A stretch of DNA of 23,654 nt from assembly GCA_046316025.1 (NCBI GenBank), contig JBKCXU010000064.1:1-23654 (forward strand). The letters are read 5' to 3'. Source of the stretch: JAJTHJ01 sp046316025 (GTDB lineage Bacteria > Pseudomonadota > Gammaproteobacteria > Burkholderiales > Burkholderiaceae_F). Below the pieces are notes generated by a model. That model saw only the letters and a list, made by a program, of their open reading frames with translations. It searched no databases and had not been told where the DNA came from. Position 1 is the stretch's first letter, and each line of letters starts with the position of its first letter. The position numbers were made by a program, and so were the translations under genes. Below, piece after piece: positions 15,492-22,454 of this stretch.

Positions 15492-15568
15492 AGGCGCGTA
15501 GCTCAGCTGGTTAGAGCACCACCTTGACATGGTGGGGGTCGTTGGTTCGAGTCCAATCGCGCCTACCA
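15492..15568 (+). tRNA. tRNA-Val (anticodon GAC)
   Basis: A complete cloverleaf of 77 bases. The acceptor stem AGGCGCG (15492-15498) pairs with CGCGCCT (15558-15564). The D arm contains GCTC-AGCTGGTTA-GAGC. The anticodon stem CCACC/GGTGG encloses loop TTGACAT with anticodon GAC at 15526-15528. The T loop is TTCGAGT. The discriminator is A and CCA is encoded. It reads GUC and GUU codons for valine. Only 20 bases separate it from the Thr-rich leader ORF, so it probably lies on the same primary transcript as thrS. Confidence 0.97.
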
Positions 15569-15588
15569 CTTGCATCAAGAGGACGACG

Positions 15589-15633
15589 ATGAGCCTTTTT
15601 GCGCAGTTCCGAACTACCCCGACCGGCGGTTGA
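15589..15633 (+). CDS. Thr-rich leader peptide of thrS attenuator
   Basis: A 14-codon ORF, MSLFAQFRTTPTGG, with a strong ribosome binding site (AAGAGGA at 15577-15583, five bases before ATG). Codons 9, 10 and 12 are ACT, ACC and ACC, so three of four consecutive codons call for threonyl-tRNA, just upstream of the gene for threonyl-tRNA synthetase. The codons before the Thr run (15601-15610) form one arm of a hairpin in the downstream leader, and a strong terminator follows at 15665. This is the arrangement of ribosome-mediated attenuation: shortage of charged tRNA(Thr) stalls the ribosome and lets transcription enter thrS. The peptide itself probably has no other function. The assignment rests on sequence arrangement alone; I know of no homologous annotation. 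Confidence 0.75.
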   Translation: MSLFAQFRTTPTGG

Positions 15634-15679
15634 CCCCCCAGGAACGAGCGCGCTCATCGAACACAAAAAGTGCGGCTCG
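15601..15679 (+). promoter_or_regulatory. Attenuator alternative pairings (1:2 and 2:3)
   Basis: Protector 1:2 pairs GCGC (15601-15604) with 15648-15651 and GTTCC (15606-15610) with GGAAC (15641-15645), nine pairs around a small internal loop. Antiterminator 2:3 pairs CGAGC (15645-15649) with GCTCG (15675-15679) and CGC (15651-15653) with GCG (15672-15674), eight pairs with one bulged G. Arm 3 is part of the 5' side of the terminator (15665-15675), so 2:3 and the terminator exclude each other. A ribosome stalled on the Thr codons at 15613-15624 would cover arm 1 and free arm 2. The pairings were found by eye; energies were not computed. Confidence 0.65.
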
Positions 15680-15692
15680 CCCGCACTTTTTT
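15665..15692 (+). terminator. Intrinsic terminator/attenuator before thrS
   Basis: An 11-bp perfect stem AAAAAGTGCGG (15665-15675) with CCGCACTTTTT (15681-15691), loop CTCGC, ending in a run of six Ts. It is the strongest factor-independent terminator in the window and sits only 20 bases before the thrS ATG. There is no room for a promoter after it other than over the thrS ribosome binding site. It can end the tRNA-Val transcript and, by the alternative pairings described at 15601-15679, control thrS. Confidence 0.88.
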
Positions 15693-15712
15693 GTTATTGG
15701 AGTCTGCAAAAA

Positions 15713-17638
15713 ATGCCTGCAATCAAACTTCCCGACGGCTCGTCCAAAGCCTTCGATGCGCCGGTGACGGTCGCGCAGGTGGCCGCCGCGATCGGCCCGG
15801 GGCTGGTCAAGGCGGCGCTCGCCGGCAAGGTCGATGGTCAACTCGTCGATACGTCCTACCCGATCGACCGCGACGCCGAGCTCGCCATCGTGACGGGCAA
15901 GGACGCTGAGGGCGTGGACATCCTGCGCCACTCGACCGCCCACCTGCTGGCCTACGCGGTCAAGGAGCTTTTCCCCGATGCGCAGGTGACCATCGGCCCG
16001 GTGATCGAAAACGGCTTTTATTACGACTTCTCGTACAAGCGGCCGTTTACCCCAGAGGATCTGGCGGCGATCGAAGCCAAGATGGCCGAACTCGCCAAGC
16101 GCGACGAAGCCGTCACGCGCGAAGTCTGGAACCGCGACGACGCGGTGCGTTTCTTCGAGTCGATTGGCGAAAAATACAAGGCCGAGATCATCGCTTCGAT
16201 CCCGGCCGAGCAGTCGATTTCGCTTTATCGCGAAGGCGGCTTCATCGACCTGTGCCGCGGGCCGCACGTGCCGTCCACCGGCAAGCTCCGTGTCTTCAAG
16301 CTGATGAAGGTGGCCGGCGCGTACTGGCGCGGCGACAGCAACAACGAGATGCTCCAGCGCATCTACGGCACGGCCTGGGCGAGCCAGGCCGAGCAGGATG
16401 CGTATCTGAAGATGCTGGAGGAAGCCGAGCGCCGCGACCACCGCAAGCTGGGGCGAGAACTCGATCTCTTCCACACGCAGGAAGAAGCGCCGGGCCTCGT
16501 CTTCTGGCACCCCAAGGGCTGGACGATCTGGCAGGTGGTCGAGCAGTACCTGAGGCAGGTCTATCGCGACAGCGGCTACCAGGAAGTGCGTGCACCGCAG
16601 ATTCTCGACCGCAGCTTGTGGGAGCGCTCTGGCCACTGGGACAAGTACCGCGAGAACATGTTCACGACGGAGTCGGAGAACCGCTACTACGCGTTAAAGC
16701 CCATGAACTGCCCGGGCCATGTGCAGATCTACAAGAGCGCGTTGCGCAGCTACCGCGATCTGCCGCTGCGCTACGGCGAGTTCGGTGCCTGTCATCGCAA
16801 TGAGGCGTCGGGCGCGCTGCACGGGCTGATGCGCGTGCGCGGCTTCACGCAGGACGATGGGCACATTTTCTGCACCGAGGATCAGATCCTCGCTGAGTGC
16901 GTGGCCTTCACGGCGCAGTTGCAGAAGGTCTACCAGGACTTCGGCTTTACTGACGTGCTGTACAAGGTCGCCACGCGGCCGGCGCAGCGCATCGGCGAGG
17001 ATGCGCTGTGGGACAAGGCCGAGCAGGCATTGATGGAATCGCTGCGCGCCTCGGGCGTGCCTTTCACGATCTCGCCGGGCGACGGCGCGTTTTATGGGCC
17101 GAAGATCGAGTACCACCTGAAGGACGCAATCGGCCGCACCTGGCAGTGCGGGACGATGCAGGTGGACTTTTCGATGGCTGGCCGGCTCGGTGCCGAGTAC
17201 GTGGCGGAGGACAACAGCCGCCGGGTGCCGGTGATGCTGCACCGGGCGATCGTCGGTTCGCTGGAGCGCTTTGTCGGCATCCTGATTGAAAACCATGCCG
17301 GCGCGCTGCCGCCGTGGCTGGCCCCGGTGCAGGCGGCGGTGGCCAATATCTCCGAGGGCCAGGCCGGCTACGCCAAGAGTGTTGCGCAAACGCTAGTGAA
17401 TCAAGGCTTTAGGGTCGAGCCCGATTTGCGGGGCGACAAGATCAACTATAAAATCCGCGCCCTTGCGTTGCAGAAGCTGCCCTACATCCTCGTGGTGGGG
17501 GACAAGGAGATGCAGGCAGGCACGGTGGCCGTGCGGGCCCGTGGCGGCGTAGATCTGGGTGTGATGCCGGTCGACGCATTCGTGCAGCGCTTGTCGGAAG
17601 ACATCGCCGCGCGACGCCAGGTGGGCGGCACGGCTTAA
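15713..17638 (+). CDS. thrS: Threonyl-tRNA synthetase
   Basis: A 641-residue ThrRS of normal length, which charges tRNA(Thr) with threonine and edits Ser-tRNA(Thr). The domains are TGS (1-62), the N2 editing domain with HSTAH (H73, H77), the class II catalytic core with zinc ligand C333 in MNCPGH, motif 2 RNEASGALHGLMRVRGF, motif 3 GSLERFVGILIE, and the anticodon-binding domain (about 535-641). The ATG at 15713 follows GGAG at 15699-15702; a longer in-frame start at 15599 would translate through the leader and terminator and is rejected. It is the first gene of thrS-infC-rpmI-rplT-pheS-pheT-ihfA and appears to be controlled by the Thr leader upstream. The infC start lies 28 bases after its stop. 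Confidence 0.97.
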   Translation: MPAIKLPDGSSKAFDAPVTVAQVAAAIGPGLVKAALAGKVDGQLVDTSYPIDRDAELAIVTGKDAEGVDILRHSTAHLLAYAVKELFPDAQVTIGPVIENGFYYDFSYKRPFTPEDLAAIEAKMAELAKRDEAVTREVWNRDDAVRFFESIGEKYKAEIIASIPAEQSISLYREGGFIDLCRGPHVPSTGKLRVFKLMKVAGAYWRGDSNNEMLQRIYGTAWASQAEQDAYLKMLEEAERRDHRKLGRELDLFHTQEEAPGLVFWHPKGWTIWQVVEQYLRQVYRDSGYQEVRAPQILDRSLWERSGHWDKYRENMFTTESENRYYALKPMNCPGHVQIYKSALRSYRDLPLRYGEFGACHRNEASGALHGLMRVRGFTQDDGHIFCTEDQILAECVAFTAQLQKVYQDFGFTDVLYKVATRPAQRIGEDALWDKAEQALMESLRASGVPFTISPGDGAFYGPKIEYHLKDAIGRTWQCGTMQVDFSMAGRLGAEYVAEDNSRRVPVMLHRAIVGSLERFVGILIENHAGALPPWLAPVQAAVANISEGQAGYAKSVAQTLVNQGFRVEPDLRGDKINYKIRALALQKLPYILVVGDKEMQAGTVAVRARGGVDLGVMPVDAFVQRLSEDIAARRQVGGTA

Positions 17639-17666
17639 TTTTTGTTTTCGCGAAGGGAAACTAGCC

Positions 17667-18185
17667 ATCGCACAGGATCGCACGCATCGGCTCAACCGCG
17701 AGATCTCGGTACCGGAAGTCCGGTTGGTCGGGGTCGAGGGCGAGGCACTCGGAATCGTTCCGCTGGCGGAAGCCTTCCGCCTGTCGGAAGAAAAGGATGT
17801 CGATCTGGTCGAGATCGCGCCGACCGCCCAGCCGCCGGTTTGCCGGCTGATGGACTACGGCAAGTTCAAGTACCAGGAGCAGAAAAAGGCGCACGAAGCC
17901 AAGCTCAAGCAGAAGGTCATCCAGGTCAAGGAAGTCAAGTTCCGTCCGCAGACGGACGAGAACGACTACCTGACCAAGATGCGCAAGCTGAAGGGCTTCC
18001 TGGCCGAGGGCGACAAGGTCAAGGTGACGCTTCGCTTCCGTGGGCGCGAAATGGCGCACCAGGAATTTGGCATCCAGTTGCTGGAGCGGATCAAGGGCGA
18101 GACTTCGGAGACGGCCAACGTCGAGTCTTTCCCCAAGCTGGAAGGGCGGCAAATGATCATGGTGATTGCGCCCAAGAAGAAGTAG
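17667..18185 (+). CDS. infC: Translation initiation factor IF-3 (AUC start)
   Basis: A 172-residue IF3, which binds the 30S subunit, keeps it apart from 50S and proofreads start codons. The N-domain begins (M)AQDRTHRLNREISVPEVRLVGVEGEALGI and the C-domain includes MDYGKFKYQEQKKAHEAKLK and FRGREMAHQE. No ATG, GTG or TTG fits this family start. The frame opens at ATC (17667), eight bases after AAGGGA (17653-17658). IF3 genes are known to use AUU/AUC-type starts, so that excess IF3 rejects its own message and represses it. A GTG at 17724 would remove 19 conserved residues and is rejected. It follows thrS and precedes rpmI after a structured 125-base gap. Confidence 0.95.
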   Translation: MAQDRTHRLNREISVPEVRLVGVEGEALGIVPLAEAFRLSEEKDVDLVEIAPTAQPPVCRLMDYGKFKYQEQKKAHEAKLKQKVIQVKEVKFRPQTDENDYLTKMRKLKGFLAEGDKVKVTLRFRGREMAHQEFGIQLLERIKGETSETANVESFPKLEGRQMIMVIAPKKK

Positions 18186-18310
18186 GTTGTTTCGCCTCGC
18201 GCTGCGAGGCGCGGCAGGGCCCGCGGCGCAAGCGGCGGATTACAAGTGCAGCCAGGCCCTCAAGTCTTCCCACGGGAAGCGCCTGTGCTCATGTGAAAAG
18301 GAGGGCGAAA
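18186..18310 (+). promoter_or_regulatory. Structured infC-rpmI leader, possible L20 control region
   Basis: This 125-base gap is long for the operon and contains two hairpins: 18193-18200 with 18204-18211 (8 bp, loop GCT), and CTTCC (18266-18270) with GGAAG (18275-18279, loop CACG). Neither has a T-tract, so they are not simple terminators. In E. coli and in Bacillus, L20 represses this operon by binding leader RNA. A similar role here is an inference from position and structure, not from a matched motif. Confidence 0.45.
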
Positions 18311-18508
18311 ATGCCCAAGATGAAGACCAAAAAAGCGGCCGCCAAGCGCTTTACCGTGCGCAACAGCGGCTCGATCAAGCGCGGGCAGGCGACCAAGCGT
18401 CACCTGCTGACCAAGCGCACCACCAAGAGCAAGCGCCATCGGCGCGGCCCCGTCGAGTTGCACGCGGCCGACGTGAAGTCGGTTCGCCGCATGCTGCCTA
18501 ACGCGTAA
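18311..18508 (+). CDS. rpmI: Ribosomal protein bL35
   Basis: A 65-residue, very basic protein that matches bL35 of the large subunit over its whole length (MPKMKTKKAAAKRF, HLLTKRTTKSKRHRR). The ribosome binding site AAGGAGGG (18298-18305) is excellent, five bases before the ATG. The stop overlaps the ribosome binding site region of rplT, and the two are separated by 15 bases, the usual rpmI-rplT pairing. A longer open frame runs upstream in the same phase but is a shadow of infC. Confidence 0.97.
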   Translation: MPKMKTKKAAAKRFTVRNSGSIKRGQATKRHLLTKRTTKSKRHRRGPVELHAADVKSVRRMLPNA

Positions 18509-18523
18509 GGAGGAGGACGAACC

Positions 18524-18883
18524 ATGCCCCGAGTCAAACGTGGTGTGACCGCCCGCGCGCGGCACAAGAAGGTGCTCACCCTCGCCAAGGGCTTTACCCG
18601 CAGGCGCAAGAACGTCTTCCGCGTGGCCAAAGAAGCGGTGATGAAGGCGGGCCAGTACGCCTACCGCGACCGTCGCGCCAAGAAGCGCACCTTCCGCACG
18701 CTGTGGATCGCCCGCATCAACGCCGCGACGCGCGAGCACGGAATCTCCTACTCGGCCTTCATGGCCGGGGTGAAGAAAGCCTCCATCGAGATCGACCGCA
18801 AGGTGCTGGCCGACATGGCGGTGATGGACAAGCCGGGCTTCGCGGCGATCGTGGACAAGGTCAAGGCGAGCCTCGCTGTTTAA
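18524..18883 (+). CDS. rplT: Ribosomal protein bL20
   Basis: A 119-residue bL20, a 23S rRNA-binding protein needed early in 50S assembly and the usual autogenous repressor of this operon. The basic N-terminal extension MPRVKRGVTARARHKKVL and the globular part RTLWIARINAATREHG are standard. The ribosome binding site GGAGGAGG overlaps the end of rpmI, suggesting coupled translation. A strong hairpin follows before pheS. Confidence 0.97.
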   Translation: MPRVKRGVTARARHKKVLTLAKGFTRRRKNVFRVAKEAVMKAGQYAYRDRRAKKRTFRTLWIARINAATREHGISYSAFMAGVKKASIEIDRKVLADMAVMDKPGFAAIVDKVKASLAV

Positions 18884-18923
18884 GTCGGGCGCGCGGCAGC
18901 TCACCGCCGCGACCGAACCCTAC

Positions 18924-18960
18924 CGGGGCCGCCGCGCAAGCGCCGGCCCCGTTTCGTTTC
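18924..18960 (+). terminator. Hairpin with T-rich tail between rplT and pheS
   Basis: CGGGGCCG (18924-18931) pairs perfectly with CGGCCCCG (18944-18951). The loop holds a further small stem (GCG with CGC around CAAG). The tail is TTTCGTTTC. It looks like a partial terminator 12 bases before the pheS start and may lower PheRS expression relative to ribosomal proteins. E. coli places a Phe-codon leader (pheM) here; I find no such ORF. Confidence 0.6.
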
Positions 18961-18971
18961 CGCAGACCCTG

Positions 18972-19988
18972 ATGGACTCCCTTGATCGACTCATCGCCGA
19001 CGCGCGAGCCGCCTTTGCTGCGGCCGCGCAGCCGGCCGCGCTGGAAAACGAGAAGGCGCGCTTCCTCGGCAAGACCGGTTCCGTCACCGATTTGCTCAAA
19101 ACTCTGGGCAAGCTCGGCCCCGATGAGCGCCGCACACAGGGCGCACGGATCAACGCCGCCAAGGAAGCGATCGAAGCGCTGCTCGCCGAGCGCCGCCGGC
19201 AACTCGCCGACGCCGAGCTCGACGCGCGTCTGGCGCAGGAGGCGATCGACGTCACGCTCCCCGGGCGCAAGCGCTCGGCGGGTGGCATCCATCCGGTGAT
19301 GCGAACTTGGTTGCGGGTCGAGGAGATCTTCGCCTCGATCGGCTTCGACGTGGCTGACGGCCCGGAGATCGAAGCCGACTGGTACAACTTCACTGCGCTG
19401 AACAACCCGGAAAACCACCCGGCGCGTTCGATGCAGGACACGTTTTACGTCGACGCGCAAGACCGCGAGGGCAAGCCGCTGCTGCTGCGCACGCACACGA
19501 GTCCGATGCAGGTGCGCTACGCGCGGATGCACAAGCCGCCGATCAAGGTGATCGCGCCGGGCCGGACCTACCGAGTGGACTCGGACGCGACCCACTCGCC
19601 GATGTTCCATCAGGTCGAAGGGCTGTGGATCGACGAGAACGTGAGCTTTGCCGATCTCAAGGGCGTGTACACGGATTTCCTGCACCGTTTCTTCGAAACC
19701 GAGGACTTGCAGGTGCGCTTCCGCCCCTCCTTCTTTCCGTTCACCGAGCCGTCGGCAGAGATCGACATGATGTTCACCGCCGGCCCGAACAAAGGCAGGT
19801 GGCTGGAGATCTCCGGCGCCGGCCAAGTGCATCCGAACGTGGTGCGCAACTTCGGCCTCGACCCGGAGCGCTACATCGGCTTTGCGTTCGGTTCCGGGCT
19901 CGAGCGGCTGACGATGCTGCGCTATGGCGTGGACGATCTGCGCTTGTTCTTCGACGGCGATCTGCGTTTTCTCGGTCAGTTCAACTGA
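18972..19988 (+). CDS. pheS: Phenylalanyl-tRNA synthetase alpha subunit
   Basis: A 338-residue catalytic subunit of the (alpha-beta)2 PheRS. The N-terminal coiled coil (about 1-85) binds tRNA(Phe). The class II core shows GGIHPVMRTW, DNPEN-like NNPENHPARSMQDTFY, RTHTSPMQVRY, FTEPSAEIDM and the motif 3 block GFAFGSGLERLTML. The length is normal. The ATG at 18972 lacks a clear ribosome binding site; the bases before it are the tail of the hairpin. pheT starts 12 bases after its stop. Confidence 0.96.
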   Translation: MDSLDRLIADARAAFAAAAQPAALENEKARFLGKTGSVTDLLKTLGKLGPDERRTQGARINAAKEAIEALLAERRRQLADAELDARLAQEAIDVTLPGRKRSAGGIHPVMRTWLRVEEIFASIGFDVADGPEIEADWYNFTALNNPENHPARSMQDTFYVDAQDREGKPLLLRTHTSPMQVRYARMHKPPIKVIAPGRTYRVDSDATHSPMFHQVEGLWIDENVSFADLKGVYTDFLHRFFETEDLQVRFRPSFFPFTEPSAEIDMMFTAGPNKGRWLEISGAGQVHPNVVRNFGLDPERYIGFAFGSGLERLTMLRYGVDDLRLFFDGDLRFLGQFN

Positions 19989-20000
19989 GCGGAGCGAGCG

Positions 20001-22445
20001 ATGCAATTCTCCGAACAGTGGCTGCGCAGCTATGTCAACCCGTCGATCGACAGCGAAGATCTTGCGCACCGGCTGACGATGGCCGGGCTGGAAGTCGAGG
20101 ATCAAACGCCGGTCGCGCCGCCATGCAGCGGCGTAGTGGTGGCCGAGGTCAAGTCGGTGGCCAAGCACCCCAATGCGGACAAGCTCACGGTCTGCGAGGT
20201 CGATGCTGGGCAGGGTGGCTTGCTCAAGATCGTCTGCGGCGCGCCCAACGTGGCGGCCGGCATCCGTGTGCCCTGCGCGCTGGAAGCCGCGGTGCTGCCC
20301 GGCGACTTTCGCATCAAGGCGACCAAAATGCGCGGCGTGGAGTCGCAGGGGATGCTTTGCTCGGCGCGCGAGTTGGGCTTGTCGGACGACCACAGCGGTC
20401 TGCTGATCCTTCCAGGCGATGCTCCCGCAGGTACGGACATCCGCCGGTATCTGGCGCTCGACGACCGCCTGTTCACGATCAAGCTCACGCCCAACCGCGG
20501 GGACTGTCTGAGCGTGGTCGGCGTGGCGCGCGAGGTGGCGGCAATCACCGGCGCGGCGCTGTGCCTGCCGCAGTTCACGCCGGTCACACCGACTTGCGAC
20601 GACCGCCTGCGCGTGGACGTTCAGGCGCCCGACCTGTGCGGCCGTTTTTCCGGCCGCGTGATCCGCGGGCTGAAGGCGCGCGCGCCGACGCCCAATTGGA
20701 TCAAGCAGCGCCTGGAGCGCAGCGGCCAGCGGCCGATCTCGGCGCTGGTGGACATCTCCAACTACGTGATGCTGGAACTCGGACGGCCGTCGCACGTCTT
20801 CGATCTGGACAAGGTCGAAGGCGGCCTCACGGTGCGCTGGGGCCGCGAGGGCGAGCAGGTCGAGCTGCTCAACGGGCAGACCGTCGAGGTGGACGACTGG
20901 GTCGGCGTGATCTCCGACGCACGCGGCGTGGAAGCACTCGCCGGCATCATGGGCGGCGAGGCCACTGCGGTGTCGCTCGACACGAGCAACGTCTACGTCG
21001 AGGCCGCCTTCTGGTGGCCAGAGGCGATCCAGGGTCGCGCGCGGCGCTACAACTTCTCCACCGACGCGGCCCACCGCTTCGAGCGTGGTGTCGACTACGC
21101 GACCACCGTTGCGCACATCGAATACCTGAGCCGGCTGATCGTCGAGATCTGCGGCACGCCCGAGACGCGTATCGGCCCGATGGACGACACCATCACGCGT
21201 CTGCCCGAGCGCAAGCCGCTCGCCTTGCGCATCGAGCGCTGCCGCAAGGTGCTCGGCATGCCACTCGCCGCCGACGAGATGGCCGACTGCTTCGCGCGGC
21301 TGGGCATGCATTGCGAGCGTGCGGGCGAGCGGTGGGTCGTGACGCCGCCGTCCTACCGCTTCGACTTGGAGCGCGAGGAAGACCTGATCGAAGAGGTTGC
21401 CCGCCTGGTCGGCTTCGAGCGCCTGCCCGCACTGCCGCCAGTCGCGCCGGCAGCCATGCGCGCGCGACCAGAGACGCAACGCAGCGCGCACGACCTGCGC
21501 CGGCGGCTGGCGCAACTCGGCTACCAGGAACTCGTCAACTTCTCATTCGTCCCGCAGCCGTGGGAGCACGACTTCGCCGGCAATACCGATCCGATCCGCG
21601 TGCTCAACCCGATCGCCAGCCACCTCGCCGTGATGCGCTCCTCGCTGCTCGGCGGGCTGGTGGACATCCTCAAGTACAACCTCAATCGCAAGGCAGGGCG
21701 GGTGCGGCTGTTCGAGATCGGCCGGGTCTTCGCCCGCGATCCGCAAACGGGCGACGGCCCATTGGCGGTGGCGGGGGTCTCCCAACCGATGCGCGTGGGC
21801 GGCTTGATCTACGGCCTGGCGAGCGACGAACAATGGGGCGAAGCGCGCCGCGAGGCGGACTACTTCGATCTCAAGGGCGATGTCGAGCGGCTGCTGGCCG
21901 GCCGGGCCCTGCGTGCTGTGGCGGCCAGCCATCCCGCGCTGCATCCGGGCCGCTCGGCGCAGTTGCTGGTCGATGGCGCGCCGGTCGGTTGGTTCGGCGA
22001 ACTGCACCCGCGCTGGCAACAGAAGTACGAGCTGCCGCGCCCGCCGCTGGTGTTCGAGCTCGACTTGGATGCCTTGCTTGGCGTGCCGCTGCCGCAAGCG
22101 CAGCCGGTGCCGCGGCAGCCGGCGGTGCAGCGCGATCTCGCGCTGTGGTTCGACGAGGCCGTCACCTTCCAGCAGGTGCAGGATGTCGTGGCCGCGTTGC
22201 AGGCCGGCGACCCACGTCTGGCGGTGCTGCGCGAGGTGGCGTTGTTCGACCTGTATCGGCCGCCGAGTTCAAGCGCTACTGACACAAATGCCGGTAAAGC
22301 GTTGTCCGCAAAGGACAAGAGCCTTGCTCTGCGGCTCCTTCTCCAACATACTGACCGTACGCTCGAAGACGCCGATGCCGACGCCGCGGTGCAGGCCGTG
22401 GCAGAGGGCCTCGCGGCCCGGCTCAGCGCCCGTCTTCGCCAATAA
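20001..22445 (+). CDS. pheT: Phenylalanyl-tRNA synthetase beta subunit
   Basis: An 814-residue beta subunit of PheRS, which supplies tRNA recognition and editing of Tyr-tRNA(Phe). The N-terminal tRNA-binding (EMAP-like) domain covers about 40-150. The B3/B4 editing domain follows, with ISALVDISNYVMLELGRP (about 245). Then come B5, the core-like domain (about 500-690) and a ferredoxin-like anticodon-binding domain at the C-terminus (about 720-814). The ribosome binding site GGAGCGAG directly precedes the start. Within the last domain, bases about 22268-22370 are visibly less GC-rich than the rest, and the loop RPPSSSATDTNAGKALS is unlike the usual short segment there; the reading frame stays intact. 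Confidence 0.96.
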   Translation: MQFSEQWLRSYVNPSIDSEDLAHRLTMAGLEVEDQTPVAPPCSGVVVAEVKSVAKHPNADKLTVCEVDAGQGGLLKIVCGAPNVAAGIRVPCALEAAVLPGDFRIKATKMRGVESQGMLCSARELGLSDDHSGLLILPGDAPAGTDIRRYLALDDRLFTIKLTPNRGDCLSVVGVAREVAAITGAALCLPQFTPVTPTCDDRLRVDVQAPDLCGRFSGRVIRGLKARAPTPNWIKQRLERSGQRPISALVDISNYVMLELGRPSHVFDLDKVEGGLTVRWGREGEQVELLNGQTVEVDDWVGVISDARGVEALAGIMGGEATAVSLDTSNVYVEAAFWWPEAIQGRARRYNFSTDAAHRFERGVDYATTVAHIEYLSRLIVEICGTPETRIGPMDDTITRLPERKPLALRIERCRKVLGMPLAADEMADCFARLGMHCERAGERWVVTPPSYRFDLEREEDLIEEVARLVGFERLPALPPVAPAAMRARPETQRSAHDLRRRLAQLGYQELVNFSFVPQPWEHDFAGNTDPIRVLNPIASHLAVMRSSLLGGLVDILKYNLNRKAGRVRLFEIGRVFARDPQTGDGPLAVAGVSQPMRVGGLIYGLASDEQWGEARREADYFDLKGDVERLLAGRALRAVAASHPALHPGRSAQLLVDGAPVGWFGELHPRWQQKYELPRPPLVFELDLDALLGVPLPQAQPVPRQPAVQRDLALWFDEAVTFQQVQDVVAALQAGDPRLAVLREVALFDLYRPPSSSATDTNAGKALSAKDKSLALRLLLQHTDRTLEDADADAAVQAVAEGLAARLSARLRQ

Positions 22446-22454
22446 CGCCAAGCC

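Noticed and set aside
15665..15691. E. coli-type thrS operator that mimics the tRNA(Thr) anticodon arm
   Set aside because: The hairpin loop is CTCGC, not a CGU-bearing anticodon-like loop, and the stem ends in a T-run. It is a terminator.
15599..15712. Longer thrS start upstream of 15713
   Set aside because: It would translate through the leader region and terminator. The ThrRS TGS domain begins at MPAIKLPDG and a ribosome binding site fits 15713.
17724..18185. infC starting at GTG 17724
   Set aside because: It loses 19 conserved residues of the IF3 N-domain and lacks a ribosome binding site. The AUC at 17667 has both.
18884..18971. pheM-like leader peptide before pheS
   Set aside because: No start codon followed by a run of Phe codons exists in this gap.
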